Positions 58,861 through 60,463 of a DNA stretch of 60,463 nucleotides are shown here, piece by piece (within the stretch, counting starts at the first letter, position 1; each line of letters opens with the position of its first letter). Source of the stretch: Trachelipus rathkii (taxonomy: Eukaryota > Arthropoda > Malacostraca > Isopoda > Trachelipodidae). The position numbers and the translations under genes were made by a program. The DNA lies in contig JABUQX010022902.1 in assembly GCA_015478945.1 (NCBI GenBank), positions 25,001-85,463 of the forward strand. The letters are read 5' to 3'. Under the pieces are notes generated by a model. That model saw only the letters and a program-made list of their open reading frames with translations, searched no databases and had not been told where the DNA came from.

Positions 58861-60463
58861 GGGTGAAACCAGGCCCCCACCCCAGATTATGAGAGCAGTA
58901 CCTCCATACAATGCGGATGAGCATCTTGTTTAGCTGGAGCACGGAGAGAAAAAAAAGTCTCGCAGTGCTAAACAGAACTCCCAGTTTCTATTGAGGCCGC
59001 CTAAGAACCGTTTGTACATAAGGTTTCAGACAAATCTTTTTGTGTATGTTTAATAAGGGCCAAGATGTTTATATTGTCAACAGGAGAGACGAGAGAACGC
59101 GTCGAAAGAGTAGGAAATGTCAGAATGCGTTTTAGTGAGAGGAGCTTTTGCAGAATTTTGGTTTAAGATTGAGATTACAAGGTTGAGACGAACCCATCCG
59201 GAATTCTATCAGAGTCAGCGAAAATAGAAATAGGAAGATTTTAAGACGAGAACTGGCAATTCTAATGTAAAGATGAAGCAGAACGAAAATGAGTTGAAGA
59301 ATGAAGGGTTCGAGTCATCGTATATGAGTTGAATAGAGTTAATGTGCAGTTGAGATTCATTAAGAGGTAGGAATAAAGTAGAGTAAGAAAAGAACCCTGA
59401 CGAACAACTCTATTGACAAAAAAGAAGTCGCCCCGATCAAACAACAGCCGATATTAGAATTTGAAAGAAAGCTAACATAATTAAGCAAAGAGAAGAGGAA
59501 ACACCAAGGGAGCTGGAGAGGCAGTGGCGGCGTGCCGTACTCGGCAAATGCTTTGAAGTATATCAAAGCGCCACCACGCAAGGTCTCCACGCGTAGTCCT
59601 AAAGCTGAAAACCATAAATCGAGTTATAGATAGGAAAGTATATCGAAAGAACCTCGAGCGCTGAAAGCCGTTCTGGCTATCGGAAAGAAGGAATGAGAAG
59701 TTTCCAGATGATCTAAGAAGTGAGAGTGAGAAGGGTTTCAAAGATCTTAGTAGAATACAAGTGAGAGCCTATAGCAAGATAGTTAGAAGGATCAGAGCGG
59801 CTTCCCTTTTCTGAATAGCTGACATTGTGCAGCTTCCAAACAATGAGGGAACGGCTAGATATTGGGACATAGAGCTATAGCATTGAACGAGGGGCGGGAT
59901 AGCACGGAAGCACACTCCCTTTAAACTTGGGGAGGAATGCCATCTGGCCACCCGTTTACTATCCTTCATTAGTTTCGGGCCTATGCACCCGATTCAAATG
60001 TATCACAGGCAAAGACATAGGACACCGGAGAGGAGAAAAGTAGGAGGAAGAGAAATGCCCGCATCTCTAGGTTGAGATTAGTGGAAAGTTGGGAGGGCCG
60101 AAGAAATTGCTTTCAGTTGGAGAATTAACAAAGAACCATCAGAGAAAGGGGAGATTTAAGAAAGTTGCTTAGAATGTATTTTTGTCAAAGGCCCAGGAAA
60201 GATGTCAGTAGAGACCAAGGAGTTAGCACACTTTCGTTTGATGAACCCGCTTGCGCGTCGAAGAGTACCCTGCAACGATTTCTAGCTGAATGAAAATTTG
60301 CCGGGAGTGATAGGAGACCGAGAATTTTTCCACCCCCGAACGCACTGTCTCTAGCCTGCAATGGCAGAACAAGCAACGATCGACCATGGTTTAAGAGAGA
60401 GAAAATGTTGAAGAAAGAATTAACTGCTATGTCCCATCAACGATTCTCATGCATCTCTCTTTT
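58861..60463. other. Purine-rich unassigned end of window
   Basis: The + strand is rich in A and G (agaa, gaga). The - strand has overlapping frames of 60-86 codons with Phe/Leu/Ser-rich products that I could not match. It may be a decayed retroelement read from the - strand, but no motif supports this. Confidence 0.4.

Noticed and set aside
1..60463. CRISPR arrays, bacterial operons or phage genes
   Set aside because: Regular repeats here are simple-sequence arrays or transposon ends. The spliced genes and SINE/LINE content are eukaryotic.

Overview
This window is animal nuclear DNA, most likely from an arthropod and probably a crustacean. It has spliced genes with multi-kilobase introns, very many (TA)n and (ATT)n arrays, a tRNA-derived SINE, and two kinds of APE-type non-LTR retrotransposon whose decayed proteins resemble those common in decapod genomes. 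That placement is an inference from repeat style. Most listed open frames are chance; the sequence is repeat-rich, with frameshifts in almost every transposon copy.

Two host genes can be rebuilt from splice-consistent exons, and both belong to the protein arginine methyltransferase (PRMT) family. On the + strand, a type I PRMT resembling PRMT6 runs from a 21-codon first exon (20320) through exon 2 (25860-25974, motif I) to exon 3 (36621-37188, double-E loop and start of the barrel). Its introns are about 5.5 and 10.6 kb, and the last exon(s) were not found. On the - strand, four exons between 48002 and 45121 encode most of the second methyltransferase-like domain of PRMT7; its first half and last exon were not found. 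The two genes face each other tail to tail. A possible zona-pellucida-type exon lies between them at 43.5 kb (- strand, weak).

Layout: 0.1-2.9 kb, decayed Jockey-like LINE; 3-5.9 kb and 7.9-10 kb, sequence I cannot assign; 7.4-7.85, 10.5-10.8 and 16.3-16.8 kb, three copies of a GC-rich element family in AT-rich DNA; 11.3-15.5 kb, a nest of foldback elements including one with TTAA flanks and an approx. 860-bp hAT-like element with 8-bp target duplication; 15.56-18.58 kb, a second hAT-like MITE and a 2.6-kb element with about 35-bp terminal inverted repeats; 18.7-19.8 kb, two palindromic elements; 20.3-37.2 kb, the PRMT6-like gene, whose introns hold LINE pieces, a SINE and an LTR-like repeat pair around a retropepsin fragment; 37.2-45 kb, AT-rich sequence with no recognised gene apart from the 43.5-kb candidate; 45.1-48 kb, PRMT7; 48-52.4 kb, unassigned moderate-GC sequence; 52.6-58.5 kb, three copies of one LINE family in alternating orientation; 58.5-60.46 kb, unassigned.

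I saw no prokaryotic operon, CRISPR array or defence system. The most interesting material is the convergent PRMT pair, the rearranged PRMT7 intron (inverted repeat, LINE tail and duplicated splice acceptor), the nested foldback/hAT cluster and the GC-rich element family.
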